In this document: positions 25,743 to 35,306 of the stretch, one piece after another | Position numbering within the stretch: the first letter of the stretch is position 1 | Layout: each line of letters begins with the position of its first letter | Assembly: GCA_017504305.1 (NCBI GenBank) | Contig: JAFVRJ010000013.1 | Location: forward strand, 1-59,336 | Length of the DNA stretch: 59,336 bases | Reading direction: 5' to 3' | From: Clostridia bacterium | Lineage (GTDB): Bacteria > Bacillota > Clostridia > Christensenellales > DTU072 | Made by a program: the position numbers and the translations under genes | Notes under the pieces: model-generated | Told to the model about the DNA's origin: nothing | Database searches by the model: none | What the model saw: only the letters and a program-made list of their open reading frames with translations

Positions 25743-26564
25743 ATGAGTAAGTTAGTAGTCAACGCCCTTACTATAGCGGTTTTTTTATTTGTATTGACAG
25801 CGCCGATGTTTTGCGTTGAAGGTCATGCGCAGGCGGAAGGTTATAAAGGGGAGTGGTTAAGTAGCTATCAGACGGACTACTCCACTTCGCAAAGCGGTCG
25901 TAAAGCTAACGTGAAGCTTGCTACCTCCTTTATCAATGGCACGGTTGTTGAAGCGGGCGAGGAGTTTTCTTTTAACCAAGTGGTTGGCGCCCGCACCACA
26001 GCTCGCGGATTTAAGGAAGGTGTAACTATCGAAAAGGGCGAGTTTGTAAAAGGTGTTGGCGGAGGCGTGTGTCAAGTTTCGACAACGTTATACAACGCGG
26101 TACTGCTCGCAGGTCTTAAGGTCGTAAGCGTTTCACCGCACTCTTTGCCTGTATCATACGTGCCCAATTCTATGGATGCTATGGTATCTTCAGCTACCGA
26201 TTTCCGCTTTTTTAATAACACTCCATATCCCATAACCATATGCGGAAAAGCCGACGGGAGTACTCTTAAATTTACCATCTACGGTTTTCCTATATATCAC
26301 TCTGGCGAAAGTGTAAAGTATCGTACGGTGACGGTTAAAGAGCTAAAAGCAACTTATGATAACACCTTTGACCTTGCTGGCGAACTTTTAGAGGGTGAAG
26401 ACTCTCGTATTATTAAGCGCGCCGTAAACGGTGTGGTTTCGGAGTGTTTTAAAGAAATTTATTATCAAGGACGGCTTATTAGCTCTACTCGTATTAGGCG
26501 CGACTATTACTCACCGCAAAACGGCATAATCCTTGTTAGACAAAGCGATGATGTTGAGGGTTAA
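25743..26564 (+). CDS. VanW family secreted protein
   Basis: 273 residues. N-terminal signal peptide ('ALTIAVFLFVLTAPMFCVEGHAQA'), then the VanW core: 'ATSFINGTVVEAGEEFSFNQVVG', 'GFKEGVTIEKGEFVKGVGGGVCQVSTTLYNAVLLAGL', 'HSLPVSYVPNSMDAMVSS'. VanW-type proteins are common in Gram-positives; the name comes from vancomycin clusters but the biochemical role is unknown, with cell-wall contact suspected. The conserved G-G-V-C-Q is present. No clear ribosome site precedes the ATG; it lies 28 bases after cca and may be read from that operon. A perfect palindrome GTAAAAATTTTTAC (25718-25731) sits in the gap. Confidence 0.88.
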   Translation: MSKLVVNALTIAVFLFVLTAPMFCVEGHAQAEGYKGEWLSSYQTDYSTSQSGRKANVKLATSFINGTVVEAGEEFSFNQVVGARTTARGFKEGVTIEKGEFVKGVGGGVCQVSTTLYNAVLLAGLKVVSVSPHSLPVSYVPNSMDAMVSSATDFRFFNNTPYPITICGKADGSTLKFTIYGFPIYHSGESVKYRTVTVKELKATYDNTFDLAGELLEGEDSRIIKRAVNGVVSECFKEIYYQGRLISSTRIRRDYYSPQNGIILVRQSDDVEG

Positions 26565-26586
26565 TCCAAAATGTTACGATAAGTTA

Positions 26587-26616
26587 TTGATATCGCGCGT
26601 GCGTGTGTGATATAAT
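26587..26616 (+). promoter_or_regulatory. Promoter of the phosphohexomutase operon
   Basis: TTGATA (26587-26592), 18-base spacer TCGCGCGTGCGTGTGTGA, TATAAT (26611-26616). The spacer is an alternating CG-rich tract, a feature shared with four other promoters in the window. Confidence 0.75.
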
Positions 26617-26638
26617 ATACCATAATTTGGAGGTATGT

Positions 26639-28381
26639 ATGTTTAAAGCAACTTTTGAACATTGGTATCGTAACGTTAACGACGTTGAACGCGCGGAGCT
26701 TGATCTTATCAAAAACGATGAAAACGAGATTAAGGAGCGTTTTAGTCTTAACCTTGCTTTTGGTACTGCAGGCATGCGTGGAGAAGTAGGACTTGGCACT
26801 TATCGTATGAACACTTATACCGTTAAGCGCGCAACCGCAGGAGTCGCGGAGTACCTTAAGTCGCTTGGCAAAGAGGCAATGGCAAGGGGTGTGGTAGTAG
26901 CCTACGACACGAGAAGATGCTCGCGAGAGTTTGCTTTGAACGTTGCAGAAGTACTCACCTATAACGGCGTAAAATGCTATTTGTTTGAGGACGTACGCCC
27001 TGTGCCTATGTGCTCTTATTCGGTAAGAGCCTTGGGGGCTGAAGTAGGCGTAATGATTACCGCAAGTCATAACCCCAAAGAGTATAACGGCTACAAGGTT
27101 TACGGACCGGATGGCGCGCAAATGTCACCCGAGTCGACAAAGAAGGTTGTAGAGTATATCGAAAAAATCACCGATCCGTTTACCGTCCAAAGTACTCCTA
27201 TTGCCATGAGCGATTTCCCAAAGGGTGTTGACGGCGTTAAGCTAAACGACTGCGTTACTATCGTTGGCAAAAGCGTTGATGAAGGCTACTTTGACGCACT
27301 CGAAAAACTTTTACTTTCAAAAGATATTATCGCCACTCGCGGTAAGGATATTAAGCTTGTTTATACCCCCATCCACGGAGCCGGTTATTACCCTGTAACC
27401 ACCATGTTCCGTAGGCTTGGTATCAATGCTACCGTAGTAGAAGAACAAGCCAATCCCGACACCGAGTTCTCGACAGTTAGGGTTCCCAATCCCGAAAATG
27501 CAGATACCTTAAGCATGGGTGTCGCGCTCGGCAACAAGATTGGTGCCGACGTTGTATTGGGTACCGATCCCGACTCCGATAGACTTGGTGTTGCAGTCCG
27601 TGACGACAACGGCGAATTTGTACTTTTGACGGGTAATCAAATAGGTGTTTTGCTACTTGATTACATAGTTACAAAGAGGGCGGAAAACGGCACTTTGCCA
27701 CGTAACGGCGCCCTTGTAAAGACCATCGTTACCTCTACTCTTGCCGATCGTTTTGCAACGTCGAGAGGGGTAACGGTATTTAACGTTTTGACGGGATTTA
27801 AGTTTATTGGCGAAAAGATTAAGGAGTGGGAAGAAAGCGGTGAGTACGAGTATCTCTTTGGCTTTGAAGAGAGTTACGGTTCCCTTTCAGGCACTCACGC
27901 ACGTGATAAAGACGCAGTTATTGCATCGGTATTATTTGCCGAAATGCTCATGTATTTAGAGTCGAAAGGAAGTGGCGTTTACAAGCGTTTGCAAGAGCTT
28001 TTCGAGGAGTTCGGTTACTACTCTGAAAACAATACTTCCATCACCTACAAGGGTCTATCCGGCATGAGTGATATGAAGCGCGTAATGGACAATTTGCGCT
28101 TAAAGACCATATTGGAAATTGGTGGCGAAAAGGTACTTGGCGTATCCGATTATCTATCGGGTAAAACCAAGTGGGCGTGCGGTACGGAGGAGGCTATAAC
28201 CCTTCCCAAGTCGGACGTTATTTATCTTACCCTTGAGGATGGACAATTTATTTGTATCCGTCCGAGCGGTACCGAACCGAAACTTAAGATTTACGTATTA
28301 ATATTTGCATCGACCAAAGAGGATGCAACCGCGAAGAGCGCAAAACTAATGCAAGCAGTAAAAGAGCTTTTGGAGGACTAA
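26639..28381 (+). CDS. Phosphoglucomutase/phosphomannomutase
   Basis: 580 residues, alpha-D-phosphohexomutase family. Catalytic serine loop TASHNPKEYNGYK (Ser143), metal loop DPDSDR (310-315), sugar-binding 'GFEESYG' and phosphate-binding 'RPSGTEPKLKIY' are all intact. It interconverts hexose-1- and hexose-6-phosphates, linking sugar breakdown with cell-wall and glycogen precursors. Length and the N-terminal 'FGTAGMRGEVGLGTYRMN' match PgcA-type enzymes of Firmicutes. ATG at 26639 lies 5 bases after GGAGG. Its stop overlaps the next start (TAATG). Confidence 0.93.
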   Translation: MFKATFEHWYRNVNDVERAELDLIKNDENEIKERFSLNLAFGTAGMRGEVGLGTYRMNTYTVKRATAGVAEYLKSLGKEAMARGVVVAYDTRRCSREFALNVAEVLTYNGVKCYLFEDVRPVPMCSYSVRALGAEVGVMITASHNPKEYNGYKVYGPDGAQMSPESTKKVVEYIEKITDPFTVQSTPIAMSDFPKGVDGVKLNDCVTIVGKSVDEGYFDALEKLLLSKDIIATRGKDIKLVYTPIHGAGYYPVTTMFRRLGINATVVEEQANPDTEFSTVRVPNPENADTLSMGVALGNKIGADVVLGTDPDSDRLGVAVRDDNGEFVLLTGNQIGVLLLDYIVTKRAENGTLPRNGALVKTIVTSTLADRFATSRGVTVFNVLTGFKFIGEKIKEWEESGEYEYLFGFEESYGSLSGTHARDKDAVIASVLFAEMLMYLESKGSGVYKRLQELFEEFGYYSENNTSITYKGLSGMSDMKRVMDNLRLKTILEIGGEKVLGVSDYLSGKTKWACGTEEAITLPKSDVIYLTLEDGQFICIRPSGTEPKLKIYVLIFASTKEDATAKSAKLMQAVKELLED

Positions 28382-28650
28382 TGAAAGCGTTTATAACCGT
28401 AATGGGCAAGGACAAAGTTGGTATTATTGCAGGTGTTGCTACGAGTCTTGCAGAGTGTGGAGTTAACATACTCGACATTAACCAAACCATTTTGCAAAAC
28501 ACGTTTACCATGATAATGGCAGTAGAAGGAGCCGGTAGTACTTTATCTTTTGAGGAAGTGCAAGAAAAACTTGCAAAAAAGGGCTCGGAACTCGGTGTTG
28601 AAATTCAAATCAGACACGAGGACATTTTTAACGCAATGCACAATATCTAA
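28381..28650 (+). CDS. ACT domain protein, UPF0237 family
   Basis: 89 residues, one ACT domain: '[36 protein letters not shown]' then 'FTMIMAVE'. ACT domains bind small ligands, often amino acids, and regulate partners. This family almost always sits directly beside a UPF0210 gene, as here (2-base gap), so the two are probably functional partners, but neither has a proven role. Start overlaps the mutase stop codon by one base, giving translational coupling. Confidence 0.9.
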   Translation: MKAFITVMGKDKVGIIAGVATSLAECGVNILDINQTILQNTFTMIMAVEGAGSTLSFEEVQEKLAKKGSELGVEIQIRHEDIFNAMHNI

Positions 28651-28652
28651 TT

Positions 28653-30005
28653 ATGATTAACAGTCACGAAATTATCGAAACGGTAAAAATGATAGGCGAG
28701 CATCACCTTGACGTTCGCACCATAACGATGGGATTAAACCTCCTTGACTGCGTAAGTCCGTCGGGGAAGGAAACCGCAACGCGCGTATACGAAAAGATAG
28801 TACGCAACGCCGGCAATTTGGTTGCGACCGGAGATAGAATCGGCTCGATGTATGGTATTCCGATTGTAAACAAGCGCGTATCGGTAACGCCTATTTCGCT
28901 GGTTGGCGCATCGAGCGGAGCATATCTTGAGATAGCAAAGGCTCTTGATAAAGCGGCAAAGGAAATCGGTATAGACTTCATTGGCGGGTACTCGGCTTTA
29001 GTACAAAAAGGAGCGACCGATAAGGAAAACGCCTTCCTCGATACCATACCCGAAGCGCTTACCATTACCGATAAAGTTTGTTCGTCGGTCAACGTCGCAT
29101 CGACAAGAGCGGGCATAAATATGGACGTTGTTGCAAAGGTAGGTAAGCTCATTAAAGAGGCCGCATACCTTACCCGCGATAGAGAATCTATTGCTTGCGC
29201 CAAGTTCGTAGCGTTTGCAAACGCGGTCGAAGACAACCCCTTTATGGCGGGAGCGTTCCACGGCGTAGGCGAGGCGGACAAGGTCATTAACGTTGGCGTA
29301 AGCGGACCTGGCGTTGTAAAAACCGCCCTTGAAAAGATACCCGATGCAGATCTTTCGACGGTATGTGAAGTAATCAAGAAAACAGCGTTTAAGGTAACTC
29401 GTGTTGGACAACTGGTTGCCCAAACTGCAAGTGATATGCTCAACGCAAACTTTGGTATAGTGGATTTATCTCTTGCTCCTACGCCTGTAGTAGGCGACTC
29501 GGTAGCACATATTCTTGAAGAAATCGGGCTCGAGCAAGTAGGCGGATGCGGAACTACCGCTTGCCTTGCGCTTCTTAACGACGCTGTTAAGAAAGGTGGC
29601 ATAATGGCAAGCTCGCACGTAGGCGGTTTGAGCGGTGCGTTTATACCGGTTAGTGAAGATATCGGCATGATCAACGCAGTAAGGAGTGGTGCGTTATCCA
29701 TCCAAAAGCTGGAGGCAATGACGGCTGTTTGCAGTGTTGGTCTTGATATGATAGCCATCCCCGGCGACACCCCGGCAGAGGTTATATCCGCTTTGATTGC
29801 AGACGAGGCCGCTATAGGTGTAGTCAACAACAAGACTACTGCCGTCCGCGTTATACCTGCTTACGGCAAAAAGGCGGGGGACGAAGTTGAGTTCGGCGGA
29901 TTGCTTGGTCGTGCACCCATAATGGATATTTCGACGGTAAGCCCCTTAAAGTTTGTGTCGAGAGGCGGTCGTATAGCTGCGCCCGTCCACGCTAACAAGA
30001 ACTAA
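28653..30005 (+). CDS. UPF0210 (PFL) family protein
   Basis: 450 residues, the usual size. Recognised from '[14 protein letters not shown]', '[21 protein letters not shown]', '[25 protein letters not shown]', '[36 protein letters not shown]' and '[11 protein letters not shown]'. The family is conserved in Firmicutes and archaea next to UPF0237 ACT proteins; a function has not been established. Several Gly-rich loops suggest a nucleotide- or ligand-binding enzyme. It ends the mutase-ACT-UPF0210 operon with a terminator. Confidence 0.9.
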   Translation: MINSHEIIETVKMIGEHHLDVRTITMGLNLLDCVSPSGKETATRVYEKIVRNAGNLVATGDRIGSMYGIPIVNKRVSVTPISLVGASSGAYLEIAKALDKAAKEIGIDFIGGYSALVQKGATDKENAFLDTIPEALTITDKVCSSVNVASTRAGINMDVVAKVGKLIKEAAYLTRDRESIACAKFVAFANAVEDNPFMAGAFHGVGEADKVINVGVSGPGVVKTALEKIPDADLSTVCEVIKKTAFKVTRVGQLVAQTASDMLNANFGIVDLSLAPTPVVGDSVAHILEEIGLEQVGGCGTTACLALLNDAVKKGGIMASSHVGGLSGAFIPVSEDIGMINAVRSGALSIQKLEAMTAVCSVGLDMIAIPGDTPAEVISALIADEAAIGVVNNKTTAVRVIPAYGKKAGDEVEFGGLLGRAPIMDISTVSPLKFVSRGGRIAAPVHANKN

Positions 30006-30026
30006 CAAGTAGTGATTTTTAATCTT

Positions 30027-30055
30027 TAAGACACTCATTAGAGTGTCTTATTTTT
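30027..30055 (+). terminator. Intrinsic terminator after UPF0210
   Basis: Perfect stem TAAGACACTC / GAGTGTCTTA (30027-30036 with 30041-30050), loop ATTA, tail TTTTT. Confidence 0.93.
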
Positions 30056-30087
30056 ATAATTTTATCGGAGTTTTATATTTTTCGGTA

Positions 30088-30116
30088 TTTACATTTGCGC
30101 ACGCGTGTATTATAAT
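30088..30116 (+). promoter_or_regulatory. Promoter of the inositol operon
   Basis: TTTACA (30088-30093), 17-base spacer TTTGCGCACGCGTGTAT, TATAAT (30111-30116). The spacer holds the alternating run GCGCACGCGTGT. Leader of about 45 bases; no iolR-like gene is near. Confidence 0.78.
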
Positions 30117-30166
30117 TAATTTTAAGTAGCGCCTACGCGCGCAACGCACATACATTGGAGGAGCTT

Positions 30167-31696
30167 ATGACGGACGCTAACACCCCTCAAACCAAAAAAT
30201 ACGTAAGTAAAAAAGAAATTTGGGCTTTAGGCCTTGCCGGTCTTGGCCAAGGTATGATGTACTCTACCATGTCGAGCTACATTAGCGACTTCTATATTAA
30301 TATAATGGGCTTACCCCTTGTTTTCGTATTGCTATTGATGTTGCTCGCTCGTGTTTGGGATGCTATCAACGACCCGATGATGGGTATGATAGTTGATAGA
30401 TCCAACCTCAAAATGGGCAAGATGAAACCTTATATCCTTTGGTTCTGTATTCCTATCGCGGTAGCAACCTTCTTGATGTTCTACGCTCCCGAAGGCTTCA
30501 ACGCTACTCAAAATATGATTTACGCAGGCGTTATTTATGTAGCGTGGGGTATGTTATATACCGCTGCGGACGTACCTTTCTGGGCGCTCCCCAACGTAAT
30601 GACTCCCGATCCCGACGAGCGTGGCGGTGTTATTTCGTTTGCTAAAACCGTCAACGGCGTTGGTAGCGCGGTTCCTATGGCAATCTTTATGATTTTGAGC
30701 TGGATTCCTTACTTCGCCGAAGGCGCAACCCTCGCTGCCGAAAGACAAAAATACATGATCATCGCTTTGGTTTGCTCCTTGCTCGGTACCGCCCTTTATT
30801 TGCTCGCCTTCTTCTATCCCAAAGAGAGAGTTATCATCCCCCCGAAAGCAAAAAGAGCCCCCGGCGAACCCGGCACTCTCAAGAGATTGTTCACCTGCAA
30901 ACCCCTTATGCTTGTTGTTCTTTGTGGTGTTCTTTCCAGCGGTAGATATATGATGCAAGCAGCGGCTATCCACGTTGCTCGTTACGCTTTCTATATCGGA
31001 CCCTCCCTCGAAGGTATCACCGATGCGGTCGCGCGCCAACAAGCAATCAACGGTAGCGTAGGTACTGTTTCCACCTTGTTCCAAATCTGCAGTGCTATCG
31101 GTATGTTCGGCTCTATGCTCGCAATGCCCTTCCTTTATAAGAAATTCAACTACAAGCAAATCGTTATCGTAAGTTGCCTCGGTGGCTTTATCGCTTCCCT
31201 TGCAACTACCGTTCTCGGTGCTTGCTCCATCTTCACCGTTGCAAATTGGCTTGTATACCTCATGATACCGTTTATCATCATCCAATGCATACCGCTCGGA
31301 GCTTTGAACGTTACCATGTTCGCAATGATAGGCGACTCCCTCGACTACCTCGAGTGGAAGACCGGCTTCAGAGATAACGCACTCGGCGCAGCTTGTCAAT
31401 CCTTTGTTAATAAGCTCGGCAACGCTTTTGCTACCACCTTTATCGTTATCATGTACTTGATCGTCAATATCGATCCCGCTCAATCGGTTGCACAAGAGGC
31501 GGTTAAGTCGGTTATGGATATGACCGGCGCACAAAGATTTGGTATGTTCGCGCTCGTATCTATCGTGCCCGGCTTGAGCTTATTGCTTTGCGCTATACCG
31601 ATTTTCTTCTACGATATCGTTGGCGACAAAAAGAACAAAATTACTGCTGAACTCGAAGTTATGCGTGCTGAAAAGGGTATAGCAATCGAGGCATAA
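30167..31696 (+). CDS. Sugar:cation symporter, GPH (melibiose permease-like) family
   Basis: 509 residues with twelve predicted membrane segments. The family signature 'LLLMLLARVWDAINDPMMGMIVDRS' with 'GKMKPYILW' identifies the glycoside-pentoside-hexuronide branch of the major facilitator superfamily; the Asp residues in 'DAINDP' are those used for cation coupling. GGAGGAG precedes the ATG at 30167. As the first gene of an operon with iolB, iolD, iolE and iolG it is the likely importer of inositol or an inositol derivative, replacing the IolT or ABC systems seen elsewhere. That substrate is inferred from context only. Confidence 0.88.
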   Translation: MTDANTPQTKKYVSKKEIWALGLAGLGQGMMYSTMSSYISDFYINIMGLPLVFVLLLMLLARVWDAINDPMMGMIVDRSNLKMGKMKPYILWFCIPIAVATFLMFYAPEGFNATQNMIYAGVIYVAWGMLYTAADVPFWALPNVMTPDPDERGGVISFAKTVNGVGSAVPMAIFMILSWIPYFAEGATLAAERQKYMIIALVCSLLGTALYLLAFFYPKERVIIPPKAKRAPGEPGTLKRLFTCKPLMLVVLCGVLSSGRYMMQAAAIHVARYAFYIGPSLEGITDAVARQQAINGSVGTVSTLFQICSAIGMFGSMLAMPFLYKKFNYKQIVIVSCLGGFIASLATTVLGACSIFTVANWLVYLMIPFIIIQCIPLGALNVTMFAMIGDSLDYLEWKTGFRDNALGAACQSFVNKLGNAFATTFIVIMYLIVNIDPAQSVAQEAVKSVMDMTGAQRFGMFALVSIVPGLSLLLCAIPIFFYDIVGDKKNKITAELEVMRAEKGIAIEA

Positions 31697-31709
31697 AAGG
31701 GGAATTAAA

Positions 31710-32480
31710 ATGTACAAATATCCTAAATTTAGAGGCGGAAAACAGGTGTTAACTCGCGTATACGATAACACGTCCGCCATGATGATGAATATTACTGCCT
31801 ACAACCTCAAAAAGGGTGAAAGCGTAACTCTTGCCGAGGCAGAGATGGAAACGGCAATCCTCTTATTAAAAGGCGATATAACCTATTACTATGAGGAAAA
31901 GGCGGAAAGCGCCCTTCGTTCCGGCGTCTTTACCGATGCACCCACTTGTTTGCACGTATCGAAGGGGGTAGAGGTAGTGGTTTATGCTAACGACTACTCC
32001 GAGATCTTGGTACAAAGCACCGAAAACGACAAGGAATTTCCATCTAAACTATACCGCAAGGAAGACTGCAGTAGCTTTGTTTCATGCGAGGGCAAATGGG
32101 AAAACACCGCCGTCAGAGACGTAGTTGATATTATAAATATCAAAGTTGCTCCGTACTCCAACATGGTACTTGGCGAAGTTTACGCAAGGCAAGGCAGATG
32201 GTGGAGCTATATACCCCATCATCATCCCCAACCGGAAGTATATTATTATAAGTTCGATCGTCCCGAAGGATTTGGAGCATGTTTTATCGGCGACAAAGCA
32301 TATACCATTAAAGATTGCTCGGTTGGTATGTTCGAGGGTGGCAAAACTCATGCACAAGTTACCGCACCCGGCTATCCCATGTACTGTGCATGGATGATAA
32401 GACATCTTCCCGGCGATCCGTGGGACAACACAAGAACGGATAAAGAAGAGTTTAAGTGGTTACTCGAGGAGGGTAAGTAA
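31710..32480 (+). CDS. iolB: 5-deoxy-glucuronate isomerase IolB
   Basis: 256 residues, two cupin halves. Metal ligands are visible in 'IPHHHPQPEVYYY' and in the following strand 'VGMFEGGKTHAQVTAPGYPMYCAWMIRHL'. IolB converts 5-deoxy-glucuronate to 2-deoxy-5-keto-gluconate in myo-inositol breakdown. Ribosome site AGGGGA. Its stop overlaps the iolD start (TAATG), so the two products are made together. A KduI-type isomerase is the nearest alternative but the neighbours make IolB far likelier. Confidence 0.92.
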   Translation: MYKYPKFRGGKQVLTRVYDNTSAMMMNITAYNLKKGESVTLAEAEMETAILLLKGDITYYYEEKAESALRSGVFTDAPTCLHVSKGVEVVVYANDYSEILVQSTENDKEFPSKLYRKEDCSSFVSCEGKWENTAVRDVVDIINIKVAPYSNMVLGEVYARQGRWWSYIPHHHPQPEVYYYKFDRPEGFGACFIGDKAYTIKDCSVGMFEGGKTHAQVTAPGYPMYCAWMIRHLPGDPWDNTRTDKEEFKWLLEEGK

Positions 32481-34378
32481 TGGAAAAAATCAGAATTTCA
32501 GTAGGTGAAGCGGTCGTACGTTTTCTTGACAATCAATACGTATCGTTCGATGGCGTAGAGCAAAAGTTTGTTGAAGGAGTATTTGCCGTATTCGGTCACG
32601 GATGCGTACTCGGCATAGGCGAAGCTCTTGCAATGACCGACCACAGCCTTAAGGTTTATCAAGGTAAGAACGAGCAAGGTATGGCGCACGTAGCTATGTC
32701 TTACGCAAAGCAAAACAACCGTCGTAAGATTATGCCTTGTATTTCATCGATAGGACCGGGCGCTGCCAATATGATTACCACCGCGGCATGTGCTACCGTC
32801 AATAACGTACCATTATTGCTATTCCCCGGCGATACTTACGCAACCCGCCGTCCCGATCCCGTTTTGCAACAACTTGAGCAACCTTACGACCTCAACGTAA
32901 CCACCAACGATGCATATAAAGCGGTAACACGCTACTTTGATCGCATATCTCGTCCCGAGATGCTGGAAAGCGCTTTGAACAACGCCATGAGAGTGCTTAC
33001 CGATACCGCGCACACCGGTGCCGTATGTATCGCAATGCCCCAAGACGTTCAGGGCGAGGTTTACGACTTCCCTGCAAGGATGTTTAATAAACGCGTTCAT
33101 CGCATCACCCGTCCCGTAGCCGTTCAAGAGGAAATCGACGAAGTCGTAGAAGCAATCAAAAACTCCCGTTATCCCTTGGTAGTAGTAGGTGGCGGAGCAA
33201 GATACAGCGAAGCAGGCGAAGCAATTTTAGACTTTTGCCAAAAGTTCAACGTACCCTTTGCCGAAACCCAAGCTGGCAAGTCAACCCTTGCCTGCACCAA
33301 TCCTTATTACCTCGGTGGTCTTGGCGTAACCGGTAACGGTTGCGCTAATAGAGTTGCTTTGAAGGCCGATTGCATTATCGGACTTGGTACGAGATTTAGC
33401 GATTTTACCACCTCCTCTCGCACCCTGTTTAACGAGAACGCAAAGGTTGTTACCGTCAATACCTCCACCTTCCACGGCAGTAAGTTGTACGCAGTTAAGG
33501 CAACGGGCGACGTCAAGGCAACCCTTACGGCTATTACTACCGCTCTCGATGGATACAAGAGCTCATACGTAAACGAGTATAAAGAGGCCCAGAAAGCTTG
33601 GGGTAAGGAAATGCAAAGACTTACCTCTATTAAGTATTCCGACAGCTTGGTTCCCGAAGTCACCAACATGACCTCCACCACCCTTAAAGACTTTAACAAG
33701 GCAACGGGCGCAGCTCTTGCGCAAACTACCGCTCTTGGCATCATCCGCGAGATGATCCCCAAAGATGCAATAGTAGTAGGTGCATCCGGATCACTCCCCG
33801 GTTGCATGCAAAGGATGTGGGAAACCGAGAGTTTGTATACCTATAATATGGAGTATGGCTACTCATGTATGGGTTATGAAATCGCAGGCGCACTCGGAAG
33901 TAAGCTCGCGGAGCCTCAAAGAGAAGTATATGCAATGGTAGGCGACGGATCCTATCTTATGCTCCACTCCGAGATGGTGACCGCAGTACAAGAGGGCAAA
34001 AAGATCAACGTAATGCTCTTTGATAACGGTGGTTTCGGTTGTATCAACAACCTCCAAATGGGCAAGGGCATAAAGAGCTTGGCTACTGAATTCCGCTATG
34101 GTGCCAAAGCCGACACCCCCTTTGTTCCCATCGATTTTGCAATGAACGCACGCGCATACGGCCTAAAGACCTACACCGCTAAAACGGAAGAAGAACTCCG
34201 CGTAGCACTTGCCGAAAGCCTTAAGGATGAGGTAAGCACCCTTATCGATATTAAGGTTCTTCCCAAGACCATGACGGACGGTTACGATGGCGGATGGTGG
34301 CAATGTGGCGTTACTCACAACCCTAAGACGGAAAAACAAAAAGAGGCTCTCGACGACCTTTTAACACACATAAACTAA
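32480..34378 (+). CDS. iolD: 3D-(3,5/4)-trihydroxycyclohexane-1,2-dione hydrolase IolD
   Basis: 632 residues, thiamine-diphosphate enzyme fold. N-terminal domain with 'VFGHGCVLGIGEAL' and 'GKNEQGMAHVAMSYAKQ' (catalytic Glu region), central domain 'VVVGGGARYSEAGEAI', and C-terminal cofactor site 'MVGDGSYLMLHSEM...NVMLFDNGGFGCINN' (GDG...N). IolD opens the ring of the inositol-derived diketone to 5-deoxy-glucuronate, the substrate of the neighbouring IolB. Start overlaps the iolB stop. Full length and all cofactor motifs present. Confidence 0.95.
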   Translation: MEKIRISVGEAVVRFLDNQYVSFDGVEQKFVEGVFAVFGHGCVLGIGEALAMTDHSLKVYQGKNEQGMAHVAMSYAKQNNRRKIMPCISSIGPGAANMITTAACATVNNVPLLLFPGDTYATRRPDPVLQQLEQPYDLNVTTNDAYKAVTRYFDRISRPEMLESALNNAMRVLTDTAHTGAVCIAMPQDVQGEVYDFPARMFNKRVHRITRPVAVQEEIDEVVEAIKNSRYPLVVVGGGARYSEAGEAILDFCQKFNVPFAETQAGKSTLACTNPYYLGGLGVTGNGCANRVALKADCIIGLGTRFSDFTTSSRTLFNENAKVVTVNTSTFHGSKLYAVKATGDVKATLTAITTALDGYKSSYVNEYKEAQKAWGKEMQRLTSIKYSDSLVPEVTNMTSTTLKDFNKATGAALAQTTALGIIREMIPKDAIVVGASGSLPGCMQRMWETESLYTYNMEYGYSCMGYEIAGALGSKLAEPQREVYAMVGDGSYLMLHSEMVTAVQEGKKINVMLFDNGGFGCINNLQMGKGIKSLATEFRYGAKADTPFVPIDFAMNARAYGLKTYTAKTEEELRVALAESLKDEVSTLIDIKVLPKTMTDGYDGGWWQCGVTHNPKTEKQKEALDDLLTHIN

Positions 34379-34394
34379 TTTAACGAGGTAGAAC

Positions 34395-35294
34395 ATGTTA
34401 GACAAAAAGAAAATTAAACTTGGTATAGCACCCATTGGTTGGACCAACGACGATATGCCCGATTTAGGTGGAGAAAACACCTTTGAGCAATGCGTTAGCG
34501 AGATGGCTCTTGCAGGATATAAAGGATGTGAAATCGGCAACAAATATCCCACCAAGATCAACACTTTGCGTAGAGCGTTAAACCTTCGTAAGCTCAAGAT
34601 AGCTAACTGCTGGTTTAGTAGCTTCATACTGACCAAGCATTTTGGCGACGTTGAAACGGAATTCCGCAACAAGTGCAAATTCCTTAAGGCAATGGGCGCA
34701 AAAGTTATCGGTATCAGCGAGCAAAGCTACTCCATCCAAGGACAAATGGAAACTCCCGTATTCGAAAAGAAGTACGTTATGGACGACGAGGAGTGGGAGT
34801 ACTTATTGAAGGCCGTTAACCGTCTTGGCGAAATCGCTTTGACCGAGTACGGCATCAATCTTACCTATCATCACCATATGGGCACCGTTATTCAAACGGA
34901 AGCTGAAATCGATAGATTTATGCAAGGCACCAACCCCGAGTTTGTAAGTTTGCTTTTCGATAGCGGACACCTCGCATATTGCGGTGAAGACTATATGAGA
35001 GTGCTTCGCAAGTACATCGGCAGAATCAAACACGTTCACTTGAAGGACGTTCGTCCCGACGTTGTAGCGGAAGTAAAACGCAACCATTTATCCTTCCTCC
35101 AAGGCGTAAGAAAGGGCACCTTTACCGTTCCCGGGGACGGCTCTATTGATTTTGCACCTATCTTTGAAGTTATCGCAAAATCCGGTTACGAAGGATGGCT
35201 TTTGGTCGAAGCAGAGCAAGATCCCGCTATTGCAAACCCCCTCGAATACGCTATTAAAGCACGCAAATACATCAAGCAAGTAGGTAAAATTTAA
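34395..35294 (+). CDS. iolE: 2-keto-myo-inositol dehydratase IolE
   Basis: 299 residues, xylose-isomerase-type TIM barrel. 'IAPIGWTNDDMPDLGG', 'LTYHHHMGTVIQTEAEIDRFM', 'FDSGHLAYCGEDYMRV' and 'HVHLKDVRPDV' carry the metal-binding Glu, Asp and His residues. IolE removes water from scyllo-inosose to give the diketone cut by IolD. Ribosome site GAGGT 6 bases before the ATG. It lies 16 bases after iolD and 12 before iolG. Confidence 0.94.
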   Translation: MLDKKKIKLGIAPIGWTNDDMPDLGGENTFEQCVSEMALAGYKGCEIGNKYPTKINTLRRALNLRKLKIANCWFSSFILTKHFGDVETEFRNKCKFLKAMGAKVIGISEQSYSIQGQMETPVFEKKYVMDDEEWEYLLKAVNRLGEIALTEYGINLTYHHHMGTVIQTEAEIDRFMQGTNPEFVSLLFDSGHLAYCGEDYMRVLRKYIGRIKHVHLKDVRPDVVAEVKRNHLSFLQGVRKGTFTVPGDGSIDFAPIFEVIAKSGYEGWLLVEAEQDPAIANPLEYAIKARKYIKQVGKI

Positions 35295-35306
35295 GGAGAT
35301 ACAACT

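Noticed and set aside
30006..30166. Hidden small gene between UPF0210 and the GPH transporter
   Set aside because: Only a terminator and a promoter are visible; no frame with a ribosome site was found.
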